Positions 47,100 to 62,880 of a stretch of 64,000 bases of DNA are shown here, in pieces. Positions within the stretch are counted from its first letter, which is position 1; each line of letters begins with the position of its first letter. This DNA comes from Carya illinoinensis (taxonomy: Eukaryota; Streptophyta; Magnoliopsida; Fagales; Juglandaceae). Where the stretch lies: the NCBI RefSeq assembly GCF_018687715.1, contig NC_056758.1:21804501-21868500 (forward strand). Direction: 5' to 3'. The position numbers were made by a program, and so were the translations under genes. The notes under the pieces were generated by a model, which saw nothing but the letters and a program-made list of their open reading frames with translations, had not been told where the DNA came from and did not search any database.

Positions 47100-50000
47100 A
47101 AGGACAACCACGGGTAGATGGGGAACGTTAGAGGCGTGTGGCACATGTTGGACCTGAGGGAAACTAAATCTAAGGTTTATGTGGGCATCCAAATCGAGGA
47201 ATGAATCAATAGACGGGTTTCCTTGTGTAAATTGTTTCAGTGCAAGAGCTAGACAAGTAAGGTCAAGGTGGGGTGTAAACGATGAAATTTTCATTGTGAA
47301 AATGCTCTAAAAGGCTTCGGCTAGGGGCCAACTTGTCGCAACGGCCATGAAGGATCGCCTTGGTGCCGATTGGCAGTGATTCGAGCATTATCGACATGGA
47401 AGTGTGTCATGTCATTGATAAAGCCTAATAATCAAATTCAATCTTAGAATGTTGGAAAACGACAAGAAAATCAATATGATCAGAATGAAAAAAATGGTTA
47501 CGAAGAACAGATTAGGAAATTAAAATCAAAACATTGTTGAGAGATGACTAAATCTTGCGCAACTCGATTACATCCTTTGAATCAAGCTAAAAGCTTAACG
47601 ATGCGGTAGATGAGGGGAACCTTACGGGAATGTGGCACTTCTTGAAGTTGAGGAAACTAAATTGTAAGGTTTATGTTTCCTTCAACTCGAAGAATGAAAC
47701 AAAATATTGGTTGCTTGGGGTAAATTCGTTCAATGCCAGAACTGAACTAGTACGGTTGAGGTGGGGTGCAAACGATGACATTCCGAATGAATAAATGGTG
47801 TGAATGGCATGGGCTTGGGGTGGACTTGTCGCAATGCACAAGAAGGAGAACCTAGCTCGGATTAGCGGTGATTTCAGCATTATTCACATGGCCTTTCTCT
47901 TATTGAGTGGTTTTGGATCCAGCCTAAGCTTCTAAGTCAATCTTAGAATGATAAGAAACAACAAAGAAAGTAATAAGATCCGTATAAAAAATGTTATAAA
48001 GAACTAAAAAGAAAATTAGGCCCAAAACATTGTTGAGAGACTACTAATCTTGTGTAAGTCAATTACTTCCCTTATTCAACCTAAAAGGATAAGCACGGGT
48101 AGATGGGGAACGTTAGAGGCGTGTGGCACTTATTGGACCTGAGGGAAACTAAATGTAAGGTTTATGTGGGCATCCAAATCGAGGAATGAATCAATAGACG
48201 GGTTTCCTTGTATAAATTGTTCCAGTGCAAGAACTAGACAAGTAAGGTCAAGGTGGGGTGTAAACGATGAAATTTTCATTGTGAAAATGCTCTAAAAGGC
48301 TTCGGCTAGGAGCCAGCTTGTCGCAACGGCCATGAAGGATCGCCTTGGTGCCGATTGGCAGTGATTCGAGCATTATAGACATGGAAGTGTGTCATGTCTT
48401 TGATAAAGCCTAATCATCAAATTCAATCTTAGAATGTTGGAAAACGACAAGAAAATCAATATGATCAGAATGAAAAAAATGGTTACGAAGAACAGAATAG
48501 GAAACTAAAATAAAAACATTGTTGAGAGATGACTAAATCTTGCGCAAGTCGATTACATCGTTTGAATCAAGCTAAAAGCTTAACGATGCGGTAGATGGGG
48601 GGAACCTTACGGGAATGTGGCAATTCTTGAAGTTGGGGAAACTAAATTGTAAGCTTTATGTTTGCTTCAAATCGAAGAATGAAAGAAACGATTGGTTTCT
48701 TGTTGTAAATTCGTTCAATGCCAGAACTGAACTAGTATGGTAGAGGTGGGGTGGAAACGATGACGTTACGGATGAGGAAATGGTGTGAATGGCATGGGCT
48801 AGGGGCAGACTTGTCGCAATGCACAAGAAGGAGAATTTAGGTCGGATTGGCGGTGATTTCAGCATTATTCACATGGCCTTTTTTTTATTGACAGGTTTTG
48901 GATCCAACCTAATCTTCTAAGTCAATCTTAGAACGATGAGAAACAACAAAGAAAGTAATAAGATCCGTATAAAAAATGTTATAAAGAACTAAAAAGAAAA
49001 TTACGCCCAAAACATTGTTGAGAGATTACTAATCTCGTGTAAGTCAATTACTTCCCTTAATTCAACCTAAAAGGATAAGCACGGGTAGATGGGGAACGTT
49101 AGAGGCGTGTGGCACTTATTGGACCTGAGGGAAACTAAATGTAAGGTTTATGTGGGCATCAAAAGTGAGGAATGAAAGAATAGACTGGTTTCCTTGTGTA
49201 AATTGGTCCAGTGCAAGAACTAAACAAGTATGGTCAAGGTGAGGTGTAAACGATGAAATTTTCCATATGAAAATGGTCTAAAACGCTTCGGCTAGGGCCC
49301 AACTTGTCGCGACGGCCATTAAGGAACGCCTTGGTGCCGATTGGCAGAGATTCGAGCATTATCGACATGCGAGTGTGTCATGTCTTTGATAAAGCCTAAT
49401 CATCAAATACAAACTTAGAATGTTGGAAAACGACAAGAAAATCAATATGATCAGAATGAAAAAAATGGTTACGAAGAACAGAAAAGGAAATTAAACTCAA
49501 AACATTGTTGAGAGATGACTAAATCTTGTGCAACTCGATTACATCCTTTGAATCAAGCTAAAAGCTTAACGATGCGCTAGATGGGGAACCTTACGGGAAT
49601 GTGGCAATTCTTGAAGTTGGGGAAACTAAATTGTAAGCTTTATGTTTGCTTCAAATCGAAGAATGAAACAAACGATTGGTTTCTTGTTGTAAACTCGTTC
49701 AATGCCAGAACTAAACTAGTATGGTAGAGGTGGGGTGGAAACGATGACATTACGGATGAGGAAATGGTGTGAATGGCATGGGCTAGGGGCGGACTTGTCG
49801 CAATGCAGAAGAAGGAGAATTTAGGGCGGATTGACGGTGATTTCAACATTATCCACATGGCCTTTCTTTTATTGACAGGTTTTGGATCCAGCCTAATCTT
49901 CTAAGTCAATCTTAGAATGATGAGAAACAAAAAAAGAAAGTAATAAGATCCGTATAAAAAATGTTATAAAGAACTAAAGAGAAAATTACGCCCAAAACAT

Positions 50001-53000
50001 TGTTGAGAGATTACTAATCTCGTGTAAGTCAATTACTTCCCTTAATTCAACCTAAAAGGATAACCACGGGTAGATGGGGAACGTTAGAGGCGTGTGGCAC
50101 TTGTTGGACCTGAGGGAAACTAAATCTAAGGTTTATGTGGGCATCCAAATCGAGGAATGAATCAATAGACGGGTTTCCTTTTATAAATTGTTCCAGTGCA
50201 AGAACTAGACAAGTAAGGTCAAGGTGGGGTGTAAACGATGAAATTTTCATTCTGAAACTGCTCTAAAAGGCTTCGGCTAGGGGCCAACTTGTCGCAACGG
50301 CCATGAAGGTTCGCCTTGGTGCCGATTGGCAGTGATTCGAGCAATATCGACATGGAAGTGTGTCATGTCTTTGATAAAGCCTAATCATCAAATTCAATCT
50401 TAGAATGTTGGAAAACGACAAGAAAATCAATATGATCAGAATGAGAAAAATGGTTACGAAGAACAGAAAAGGAAATTAAACTCAAAACATTGTTGAGAGA
50501 TGACTAAATCTTGTGCAACTCGATTACATCCTTTGAATCAAGCTAAAAGCTTAACAATGCGGTAGATGGGGGGAACCTTATGGGAATGTGGCACTTCTTG
50601 AAATTGCGGAAACTAAATTGTAAGGTTTATGTTTCCTTCAACTCGAAGAATGAAACAAAATATTGGTTTCTTGTTGTAAATTCGTTCAATGCCAGAACTG
50701 AACTAGTACGGTTGAGGTGGGTTGCAAACGATGACATTCCGAATGAGGAAATGGTGTGAATGGCATGGGCTAGGGGTGGACTTGTCGCAATGCACAAGAA
50801 GGAGAACCTAGCTCGGATTGGCGGTGATTTCAGCATTATTCACTTGGCCTTTCTCTTGTTGAGTGGTTTTGGATCCAGCCTAAGCTTCTAAGTCAATCTT
50901 AGAATGATGAGAAACAAGAAAGAAAGTAATAAGATCTGTATAAAAAATGTTATAAAGAACTAAAAAGAAAATTAGGCCCAAAACATTGTTGAGAGACTAC
51001 TAATCTTGTGTAAGTCAATTACTTCCCTTATTCAACCTAAAAGGATAACCACGGGTAGATGGGGAACGTTAGAGGCGTGTGGCACTTATTGGACCTGAGG
51101 GAAACTAAATGTAAGGTTTATGTGGGCATCAAAAGCGAGGAATGAAAGAATAGACTGGTTTCCTTGTGTAAATTGGTCCAGTGCAAGAACTAAACAAGTA
51201 TGGTCAAGGTGAGGTGTAAACGATGAAATTTTCCATATGAAAATGGTCTAAAACGCTTCGGTTAGGGGCCAACTTGTCGCAACGGCCATTAAGGATCGCC
51301 TTGGTGCCGATTGGCAGTGATTCGAGCATTATCGACATGGGAGTGTGTCATGTCTTTGATAAAGCCTAATCATCAAATACAAACATAGAATGTTGGAAAA
51401 CGACAAGAAAATCAGTATGATCAGAATGAAAAAAATGGTTACGAAGAACAAAAAAGGAAATTAAACTCAAAACATTGTTGAGAGATGACTAATTCTTGTG
51501 CAACTCGATTACATCCTTTGAATCAAGCTAAAAGCTTAACGATGCGCTAGATGGGGAACCTTACGGGAATGTGGCAATTCTTGAAGTTGGGGAAACTAAA
51601 TTGTAAGCTTTATGTTTGCTTCAAATCGAAGAATGAAACGAACGATTGGTTTCTTGTTGTAAATTCGTTCAATGCCAGAACTAAACTAGTATGGTAGAGG
51701 TGGGGTGGAAACGATGACATTACGGATGAGGAAATGGTGTGAATGGCATGGGCTAGGGGCGGACTTGTCGCAATGCACAAGAAGGAGAATTTAGCTCGGA
51801 TTGGCGGTGATTTCAGCATTATCCACATGGCCTTTCTTTTATTGACAGGTTTTGGATCCAGCCTAATCTTCTAAGTCAATCTTAGAATGATGAGAAACAA
51901 AAAAAGAAAGTAATAAGATCCGTATAAAAAATGTTATAAAGAACTAAAAAGAAAATTACGCCCAAAACATTGTTGAGAGATTACTAATCTCGTGTAAGTC
52001 AATTACTTCCCTTAATTCAACCTAAAAGGATAACCACGGGTAGATGGGGAACGTTAGAGGCGTGTGGCACTTATTGGACCTGAGGGAAACTAAATGTAAG
52101 GTTTATGTGGGCATCAAAAGCGAGGAATGAAAGAATAGACTGGTTTCCTTGTGTAAATTGGTCCAGTGCAAGAACTAAACAAGTATGGTCAAGGTGAGGT
52201 GTAAACGATGAAATTTTGCATATGAAAATGGTCTAAAACGCTTCGGCTAGGGCCCAACTTGTCGCGACGGCCATTAAGGATCGCCTTGGTGCCGATTGGC
52301 AGTGATTCGAACATTATCGACATGCGAGTGTGTCATGTCTTTGATAAAGCCTAATCATCAAATACAAACTTAGAATGTTGGAAAACGACAAGGAAATCAG
52401 TATGATCAGAATGAAAAAAATGGTTACGAAGAACACAAAAGGAAATTAAACTCAAAACATTGTTGAGAGATGACTAATTCTTGGGCAACTCGATTACATC
52501 CTTTGAATCAAGCTAAAAGCTTAACGATGCGCTAGATGGGGAACCTTACGGGAATGTGGCAATTCTTGAAGTTGGGGAAACTAAATTGTAAGCTTTATGT
52601 TTGCTTCAAATCGAAGAATGAAAGAAACGATTGGTTTCTTGTTGTAAATTCGTTCAATGGCAGAACTAAACTAGTATGGTAGAGGTGGGGTGGAAACGAT
52701 GACATTACGGATGAGGAAATGGTGTGAATGGCATGGGCTAGGGGCGGACTTGTCGCAATGCACAAGAAGGAGAATTTAGGTCGGATTGGCGGTGATTTGA
52801 GCATTATCCACATGGCCTTTCTTTTATTGACAGGTTTTGGATCCAGCCTAATCTTCTAAGTCAATCTTAGAATGATGAGCAACAAAAAAAGAAAGTAATA
52901 AGATCCGTATAAAAAATGTTATAAAGAACTAAAAAGAAAATTACGCCCAAAACATTGTTGAGAGATTACTAATCTCGTGTAAGTCAATTACTTCCCTTAA

Positions 53001-56000
53001 TTCAACCTAAAAGGATAACCACGGGTAGATGGGGAACGTTAGAGGCGTGTGGCACTTGTTGGACCTGAGGGAAACTAAATCTAAGGTTTATGTGGGCATC
53101 CAAATCGAGGAATGAATCAATAGACGGGTTTCCTTGTATAAATTGTTCCAGTTCAAGAACTAGACAAGTAAGGTCAAGGTGGGGTGTAAACGATGAAATT
53201 TTCATTCTGAAAATGCTCTAAAAGGCTTCGGCTAGGGGCCAACTTGTCGCAACGGCCATGAAGGATCGCCTTGGTGCTGATTGGCAGTGATTCGAGCATT
53301 ATCGACATGGAAGTGTGTCATGTCTTTGATAAAGCCTAATCATCAAATTCAATCTTAGAATGTTGGAAAACGACAAGAAAATCAATATGATCAGAATGAA
53401 AAAAATGGTTACGAAGAACAGAATAGGAAATTTAAATCAAAACATTGTTGAGAGATGACTAAATCTTGCGCAACTCGATTACATCGTTTGAATCAAGCTA
53501 AAAGCTTAACGGTGCGGTAGATGGGGGGAACCTTACGGGAATGTGGCAATTCTTGAAGTTGGGGAAACTAAATTGTAAGCTTTATGTTTGCTTCAAATCG
53601 AAGAATGAAAGAAACGATTGGTTTCTTGTTGGAAATTCGTTCAATGCCAAAACTGAACTAGTACGGTAGAGGTGGGGTGGAAACGATGCCATTACGGATG
53701 AGGAAATGGTGTGAATGGCATGGGCTAGGGATAGACTTGTCGCAATGCACAAGAAGGAGAACCTAGCTCGGATTGGCAGTGATTTCAGCATTATTCACAT
53801 GGCCTTTCTCTTATTGAGTGGTTTTGGATCCAGCCTAAGCTTCTAAGTCAATCTTAGAATGATAAGAAACAACAAAGAAAGTAATAAGATCCGTATAAAA
53901 AATGTTATAAAGAACTAAAAAGAAAATTAGGCCCAAAACATTGTTGAGAGAGTACTAATCTCGTGTAAGTCAATTACTTCCCTTAATTCAACCTAAAAGG
54001 ATAACCACGGGCAGATGGGGAACGTTAGAGGCGTGTGGCACTTGTTGGACTTGAGGGAAACTAAATCTAAGGTTTATGTGGGCATCCAAATCGAGGAATG
54101 AATCAATAGACGGGTTTCCTTGTGTAAATTGTTCCAGTGCAAGAACTAGACAAGTAAGGTCAAGGTGGGGTGTAAACGATGAAATTTTCATTGTGAAAAT
54201 GCTCTAAAAGGCTTCGGCTAGGGGCCAGCTTGTCGCAACGGCCATGAAGGATCGCCTTGGTGCCGATTGGCAGTGATTCGAGCATTATAGACATGGAAGT
54301 GTGTCATGTCTTTGATAAAGCCTAATCATCAAATTCAATCTTAGAATGTTGGAAAACGACAAGAAAATCAATATGATCAGAATGAAAAAAATGGTTACGA
54401 CGAACAGAATAGGAAACTATAATCAAAACATTGTTGAGAGATGACTAAATCTTGCGCAAGTCGATTACATCGTTTGAATCAAGCTAAAAGCTTAACGATG
54501 CGGTAGATGGGGGGAACCTTACGGGAATGTGGCAATTCTTGAAGTTGGGGAAACTAAATTGTAAGCTTTATGTTTGCTTCAAATCGAAGAATGAAAGAAA
54601 CGATTGGTTTCTTGTTGTAAATTCGTTCAATGCCAGAACTGAACTAGTATGGTAGAGGTGGGGTGGAAACGATGACATTACGGATGAGGAAATGGTGTGA
54701 ATGGCATGGGCTAGGGGCAGACTTGTCGCAATGCACAAGAAGGAGAATTTAGGTCGGATTGGCGGTGATTTCAGCATTATTCACATGGCCTTTCTTTTAT
54801 TGACAGGTTTTGGATCCAACCTAATCTTCTAAGTCAATCTTAGAACGATGAGAAACAACAAAGAAAGTAATAAGATCCGTATAAAAAATGTTATAAAGAA
54901 CTAAAAAGAAAATTACGCCCAAAACATTGTTGAGAGATTACTAATCTCGAGTAAGTCAATTACTTCCCTTAATTCAACCTAAAAGGATAAGCACGGGTAG
55001 ATGGGGAACGTTTGAGGCGTGTGGCACTTGTTGGACTTGAGGGAAACTAAATCTAAGGTTTATGTGGGCATCCAAATCGAGGAATGAATCAATAGACGGG
55101 TTTCCCTGTGTAAATTGTTTCAGTGCAAGAGCTAGACAAGTAAGGTCAAGGTGGGGTGTAAACGATGAAATTTTCATTGTGAAAATGCTCTAAAAGGCTT
55201 CGGCTAGGGGCCAACTTGTCGCAACGGCCATGAAGGATCGCCTTGGTGCCGATTGGCAGTGATTCGAGCATTATCGACATGGAAGTGTGTCATGTCATTG
55301 ATAAAGCCTAATAATCAAATTCAATCTTAGAATGTTGGAAAACGACAAGAAAATCAATATGATCAGAATGAAAAAAATGGTTACGAAGAACAGATTAGGA
55401 AATTAAAATCAAAACATTGTTGAGAGATGACTAAATCTTGCGCAACTCGATTACATCCTTTGAATCAAGCTAAAAGCTTAACGATGCGGTAGATGAGGGG
55501 AACCTTACGGGAATGTGGCACTTCTTGAAGTTGAGGAAACTAAATTGTAAGGTTTATGTTTCCTTCAACTCGAAGAATGAAACAAAATATTGGTTGCTTG
55601 GTGTAAATTCGTTCAATGCTAGAACTGAACTAGTACGGTTGAGGTGGGGTGCAAACGATGACATTCCGAATGAATAAATGGTGTGAATGGCATGGGCTTG
55701 GGGTGGACTTGTCGCAATGCACAAGAAGGAGAACCTAGCTCGGATTAGCGGTGATTTCAGCATTATTCACATGACCTTTCTCTTATTGAGTGGTTTTGGA
55801 TCCAGCCTAAGCTTCTAAGTCAATCTTAGAATGATAAGAAACAACAAAGAAAGTAATAAGATCCGTATAAAAAATGTTATAAAGAACTAAAAAGAAAATT
55901 AGGCCCAAAACATTGTTGAGAGACTACTAATCTTGTGTAAGTCAATTACTTCCCTTATTCAACCTAAAAGGATAAGCACGGGTAGATGGGGAACGTTAGA

Positions 56001-59000
56001 GGCGTGTGGCACTTATTGGACCTGAGGGAAACTAAATGTAAGGTTTATGTGGGCATCCAAAGTGAGGAATGAAAGAATAGACTGGTTTCCTTGTGTAAAT
56101 TGGTCCAGTGCAAGAACTAAACAAGTATGGTCAAGGTGAGGTGTAAACGATGAAATTTTCCATATGAAAATGGTCTAAAACGCTTCGGTTAGGGGCCAAC
56201 TTGTCGCAACGGCCATTAAGGATTGCCTTGGTGCCGATTGGCAGTGATTCGAGCATTATCGACATGGGAGTGTGTCATGTCTTTGATAAAGCCTAATCAT
56301 CAAATACAAACATAGAATGTTGGAAAACGACAAGCAAATCAGTATGATCAGAATGAAAAAAGTGGTTACGAAGAACAAAAAAGGAAATTAAACTCAAAAC
56401 ATTGTTGAGAGATGACTAATTCTTGTGCAACTCGATTACATCCTTTGAATCAAGCTAAAAGCTTAACGATGCGCTAGATGGGGAACCTTACGGGAATGTG
56501 GCAATTCTTGAAGTTGGGGAAACTAAATTGTAAGCTTTATGTTTGCTTCAAATCGAAGAATGAAACAAACGATTGGTTTCTTGTTGTAAATTCGTTCAAT
56601 GGCAGAACTAAACTAGTATGGTAGAGGTGGGGTGGAAACGATGACATTACGGATGAGGAAATGGTGTGAATGGCATGGGCTAGGGGCGGACTTGTCGCAA
56701 TGCACAAGAAGGAGAATTTAGGTCGGATTGGCGGTGATTTCAGCATTATCCACATGGCCTTTCTTTTATTGACAGGTTTTGGATCCAGCCTAATCTTCTA
56801 AGTCAATCTTAGAATGATGAGAAACAAAAAAAGAAAGTAATAAGATCCGTATAAAAAATGTTATAAAGAACTAAAAAGAAAATTACGCCCAAAACATTGT
56901 TGAGAGATTACTAATCTCGTGTAAGTCAATTACTTCCCTTAATTCAACCTAAAAGGATAACCACGGGTAGATGGGGAACGTTAGAGGCGTGTGGCACTTA
57001 TTGGACCTGAGGGAAACTAAATGTAAGGTTTATGTGGGCATCAAAAGCGAGGAATGAAAGAATAGACTGGTTTCCTTGTGTAAATTGGTCCAGTGCAAGA
57101 ACTAAACAAGTATGGTCAAGGTGAGGTGTAAACGATGAAATTTTCCATATGAAAATGGTCTAAAACGCTTCGGCTAGGGCCCAACTTGTCGCGACGGCCA
57201 TTAAGGATCGCCTTGGTGCCGATTGGCAGTGATTCGAACATTATCGACATGCGAGTGTCTCATGTCTTTGATAAAGCCTAATCATCAAATACAAACTTAG
57301 AATGTTGGAAAACGACAAGAAAATCAATATGATCAGAATGAAAAAAATGGTTACGAAGAACAGAAAAGGAAATTAAACTCAAAACATTGTTGAGAGATGA
57401 CTAAATCTTGTGCAACTCGATTACATCCTTTGAATCAAGCTAAAAGCTTAACGATGCGCTAGATGGGGAACCTTACGGGAATGTGGCAATTCTTGAAGTT
57501 GGGGAAACTAAATTGTAAGCTTTATGTTTGCTTCAAATCGAAGAATGAAACAAACGATTGGTTTCTTGTTGTAAACTCGTTCAATGCCAGAACTAAACTA
57601 GTATGGTAGAGGTGGGGTGGAAACGATGACATTACGGATGAGGAAATGGTGTGAATGGCATGGGCTAGGTGCGGACTTGTCGCAATGCACAAGAAGGAGA
57701 ATTTAGGGCGGATTGACGGTGATTTCAGCATTATCCACATGGCCTTTCTTTTATAGACAGGTTTTGGATCCAGCCTAATCTTCTAAGTCAATCTTAGAAT
57801 GATGAGAAACAAAAAAAGAAAGTAATAAGATCCGTATAAAAAATGTTATAAAGAACTAAAGAGAAAATTACGCCCAAAACATTGTTGAGAGATTACTAAT
57901 CTCGTGTAAGTCAATTACTTCCCTTAATTCAACCTAAAAGGATAACCACGGGTAGATGGGGAACGTTAGAGGCGTGTGGCACTTGTTGGACCTGAGGGAA
58001 ACTAAATCTAAGGTTTATGTGGGCATCCAAATCGAGGAATGAATCAATAGACGGGTTTCCTTTTATAAATTGTTCCAGTGCAAGAACTAGACAAGTAAGG
58101 TCAAGGTGGGGTGTAAACGATGAAATTTTCATTCTGAAAATGCTCTAAAAGGCTTCGGCTAGGGGCCAACTTGTCGCAACGGCCATGAAGGATCGCCTTG
58201 GTGCCGATTGGCAGTGATTCGAGCAATATCGACATGGAAGTGTGTCATGTCTTTGATAAAGCCTAATCATCAAATTCAATCTTAGAATGTTGGAAAACGA
58301 CATGAAAATCAATATGATCAGAATGAGAAAAATGGTTACGAAGAACAGAAAAGGAAATTAAACTCAAAACATTGTTGAGAGATGACTAAATCTTGTGCAA
58401 CGCGATTACATCCTTTGAATCAAGCTAAAAGCTTAACAATGCGGTAGATGGGGGGAACCTTATGGGAATGTGGCACTTCTTGAAATTGCGGAAACTAAAT
58501 TGTAAGGTTTATGTTTCCTTCAACTCGAAGAATGAAACAAAATATTGGTTTCTTGTTGTAAATTCGTTCAATGCCAGAACTGAACTAGTACGGTTGAGGT
58601 GGGTTGCAAACGATGACATTCCGAATGAGGAAATGGTGTGAATGGCATGGGCTAGGGGTGGACTTGTCGCAATGCACAAGAAGGAGAACCTAGCTCGGAT
58701 TGGCGGTGATTTCAGCATTATTCACTTGGCCTTTCTCTTGTTGAGTGGTTTTGGATCCAGCCTAAGCTTCTAAGTCAATCTTAGAATGATGAGAAACAAC
58801 AAAGAAAGTAATAAGATCTGTATAAAAAATGTTATAAAGAACTAAAAAGAAAATTACGCCCGAAACATTGTTGACAGATTACTAATCTCGAGTAAGTCAA
58901 TTACTTCCCTTAATTCAACCTAAAAGGACAACCACGGGTAGATGGGGAACGTTAGAGGCGTGTGGCACATGTTGGACCTGAGGGAAACGAAATCTAAGGT

Positions 59001-62000
59001 TTATGTGGTCATCCAAATCGAGGAATGAATCAATAGACGGGTTTCCCTGTGTAAATTGTTTCAGTGCAAGATCTAGACAAGTAAGGTGAAGGTGGGGTGT
59101 AAACGATGAAATTTTCATTGTGAAAATGCTCTAAAAGGCTTCGGCTAGGGGCCAACTTGTCGCAACGGCCATGAAGGATCGCCTTGGTGCCGATTGGCAG
59201 TGATTCGAGCATTATCGACATGGAAGTGTGTCATGTCATTGATAAAGCCTAATAATCAAATTCAATCTTAGAATGTTGGAAAACGACAAGAAAATCAATA
59301 CGATCAGAATGAGAAAAATGGTTACGAAGAACAGAAAAGGAAATTAAACTCAAAACATTGTTGAGAGATGACTAAATCTTGTGCAACGCGATTACATCCT
59401 TTGAATCAAGCTAAAAGCTTAACGATGCGGTAGATGAGGCGAACCTTACGGGAATGTGGCACTTCTTGAAGTTGAGGAAACTAAATTGTAAGGTTTATGT
59501 TTCCTTCAACTCGAAGAATGAAACAAAATATTGGTTTCTTGGTGTAAATTCTTTCAATGCCAGAACTGAACTAGTACGGTTGAGGTGGGGTGCAAACGAT
59601 GACATTCCGAATGAATAAATGGTGTGAATGGCATGGGCTTGGGGTGGACTTGTCACAATGCACAAGAAGGAGAACCTAGCTCGGATTAGCGGCGATTTCA
59701 GCATTATTCACATGACCTTTCTCTTATTGAGTGGTTTTGGATCCAGCCTAAGCTTCTAAGTCAATCTTAGAATGATAAGAAACAACAAAGAAAGTAATAA
59801 GATCCGTATAAAAAATGTTATAAAGAACTAAAAAGAAAATTAGGCCCAAAACATTGTTGAGAGACTACTAATCTTGTGTAAGTCAATTACTTCCCTTATT
59901 CAACCTAAAAGGATAAGCACGGGTAGATGGGGAACGTTAGAGGCGTGTGGCACTTATTGGACCTGAGGGAAACTAAATGTAAGGTTTATGTGGGCATCCA
60001 AAGTGAGGAATGAAAGAATAGACTGGTTTCCTTGTGTAAATTGGTCCAGTGCAAGAACTAAACAAGTATGGTCAAGGTGAGGTGTAAACGATGAAATTTA
60101 CCATATGAAAATGGTCTAAAACGCTTCGGCTAGGGGCCAACTTGTCGCAACGGCCATTAAGGATCGCCTTGGTGTCGATTGGCAGTGATTCGAGCATTAT
60201 CGACATGGGAGTGTGTCATGTCTTTGATAAAGCCTAATCATCAAATACAAACATAGAATGTTGGAAAACGACAAGGAAATCAGTATGATCAGAATGAAAA
60301 AAATGGTTATGAAGAACAAAAAAGGAAATTAAACTCAAAACATTGTTGAGAGATGACTAATTCTTGTGCAACTCGATTACATCCTTTGAATCAAGCTAAA
60401 AGCTTAACGATGCGCTAGATGGGGAACCTTACGGGAATGTGGCAATTCTTGAAGTTGGGGAAACTAAATTGTAAGCTTTATGTTTGCTTCAAATTGAAGA
60501 ATGAAACAAACGATTGGTTTCTTGTTGTAAATTCGTTCAATGGCAGAACTAAACTAGTATGGTAGAGGTGGGGTGGAAACGATGACATTACGGATGAGGA
60601 AATGGTGTGAATGGCATGGGCTAGGGGCGGACTTGTCGCAATGCACAAGAAGGAGAATTTAGGTCGGATTGGCGGTGATTTCAGCATTATCCACATGGCC
60701 TTTCTTTTATTGACAGGTTTTGGATCCAGCCTAATCTTCTAAGTCAATCTTAGAATGATGAGAAACAAAAAAAGAAAGTAATAAGATCCGTATAAAAAAT
60801 GTTATAAAGAACTAAAAAGAAAATTACGCCCAAAACATTGTTGAGAGATTACTAATCTCGTGTAAGTCAATTACTTCCCTTAATTCAACCTAAAAGGATA
60901 ACCACGGGTAGATGGGGAACGTTAGAGGCGTGTGGCACTTGTTGGACCTGAGGGAAACTAAATCTAAGGTTTATGTGGGCATCCAAATCGAGGAATGAAT
61001 CAATAGACGGGTTTCCTTGTATAAATTGTTCCAGTGCAAGAACTACACAAGTAAGGTCAAGGTGGGGTGTAAACGATGAAATTTTCATTCTGAAAATGCT
61101 CTAAAAGGCTTCGGCTAGGGGCCAACTTGTCGCAACGGCCATGAAGGATCGCCTTGGTGCTGATTGGCAGTGATTCGAGCATTATCGACATGGAAGTGTG
61201 TCATGTCTTTGATAAAGCCTAATCATCAAATTCAATCTTAGAATGTTGGAAAACGACAAGAAAATCAATATGATCAGAATGAAAAAAATGGTTACGAAGA
61301 ACAGAATAGGAAATTTAAATCAAAACATTGTTGAGAGATGACTAAATCTTGCGCAACTCGATTACATCGTTTGAATCAAGCTAAAAGCTTAACGGTGCGG
61401 TAGATGGGGGGAACCTTACGGGAATGTGGCAATTCTTGAAGTTGGGGAAACTAAATTGTAAGCTTTATGTTTGCTTCAAATCGAAGAATGAAAGAAACGA
61501 TTGGTTTCTTGTTGGAAATTCGTTCAATGCCAGAACTGAACTAGTACGGTAGAGGTGGGGTGGAAACGATGCCATTACGGATGAGGAAATGGTGTGAATG
61601 GCATGGGCTAGGGTTAGACTTGTCGCAATGCACAAGAAGGAGAACCTAGCTCGGATTGGCAGTGATTTCAGCATTATTCACATGGGCTTTCTCTTATTGA
61701 GTGGTTTTGGATCCAGCCTAAGCTTCTAAGTCAATCTTAGAATGATAAGAAACAACAAAGAAAGTAATAAGATCCGTATAAAAAATGTTATAAAGAACTA
61801 AAAAGAAAATTAGGCCCAAAACATTGTTGAGAGAGTACTAATCTCGTGTAAGTCAATTACTTCCCTTAATTCAACCTAAAAGGATAACCACGGGCAGATG
61901 GGGAACGTTAGAGGCGTGTGGCACTTGTTGGACTTGAGGGAAACTAAATCTAAGGTTTATGTGGGCATCCAAATCGAGGAATGAATCAATAGACGGGTTT

Positions 62001-62880
62001 CCTTGTGTAAATTGTTCCAGTGCAAGAACTAGACAAGTAAGGTCAAGGTGGGGTGTAAACGATGAAATTTTCATTGTGAAAATGCTCTAAAAGGCTTTGG
62101 CTAGGGGCCAGCTTGTCGCAACGACATGAAGGATCGCCTTGGTGCCGATTGGCAGTGATTCGAGCATTATAGACATGGAAGTGTGTCATGTCTTTGATAA
62201 AGCCTAATCATCAAATTCAATCTTAGAATGTTGGAAAACGACAAGAAAATCAATATGATCAGAATGAAAAAAATGGTTACGACGAACAGAATAGGAAACT
62301 AAAATCAAAACATTGTTGAGAGATGACTAAATCTTGCGCAAGTCGATTACATCGTTTGAATCAAGCTAAAAGCTTAACGATGCGGTAGATGGGGGGAACC
62401 TTACGGGAATGTGGCAATTCTTGAAGTTGGGGAAACTAAATTGTAAGCTTTATGTTTGCTTCAAATCGAAGAATGAAAGAAACGATTGGTTTCTTGTTGT
62501 AAATTCGTTCAATGCCAGAACTGAACTAGTATGGTAGAGGTGGGGTGGAAACGATGACATTACGGATGAGGAAATGGTGTGAATGGCATGGGCTAGGGGC
62601 AGACTTGTCGCAATGCACAAGAAGGAGAATTTAGGTCGGATTGGCGGTGATTTCAGCATTATTCACATGGCCTTTCTTTTATTGACAGGTTTTGGATCCA
62701 ACCTAATCTTCTAAGTCAATCTTAGAACGAGGAGAAACAACAAAGAAAGTAATAAGATCCGTATAAAAAATGTTATAAAGAACTAAAAAGAAAATTACGC
62801 CCAAAACATTGTTGAGAGATTACTAATCTCGTGTAAGTCAATTACTTCCCTTAATTCAACCTAAAAGGATAAGCACGGGT
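47100..62880. repeat. Two mosaic copies of a ~7.88-kb satellite block
   Basis: Half-units near 47.67, 49.64, 50.05, 50.63, 52.60, 53.00, 53.58, 53.99 and 54.57 kb carry the same private variants as those 7882-7883 bp further on (55.55, 57.52, 57.93, 58.51, 60.48, 60.89, 61.47, 61.87, 62.45 kb). Examples are gattgacgg, ttttataaattg, cttaacggtgcgg with gatgccatt, and ttcaatggcag. The dimers near 48.7 and 51.6 kb do not match their partners, so the blocks have been altered by later exchange. The junction is within a K half-unit near 55.0 kb. Confidence 0.8.
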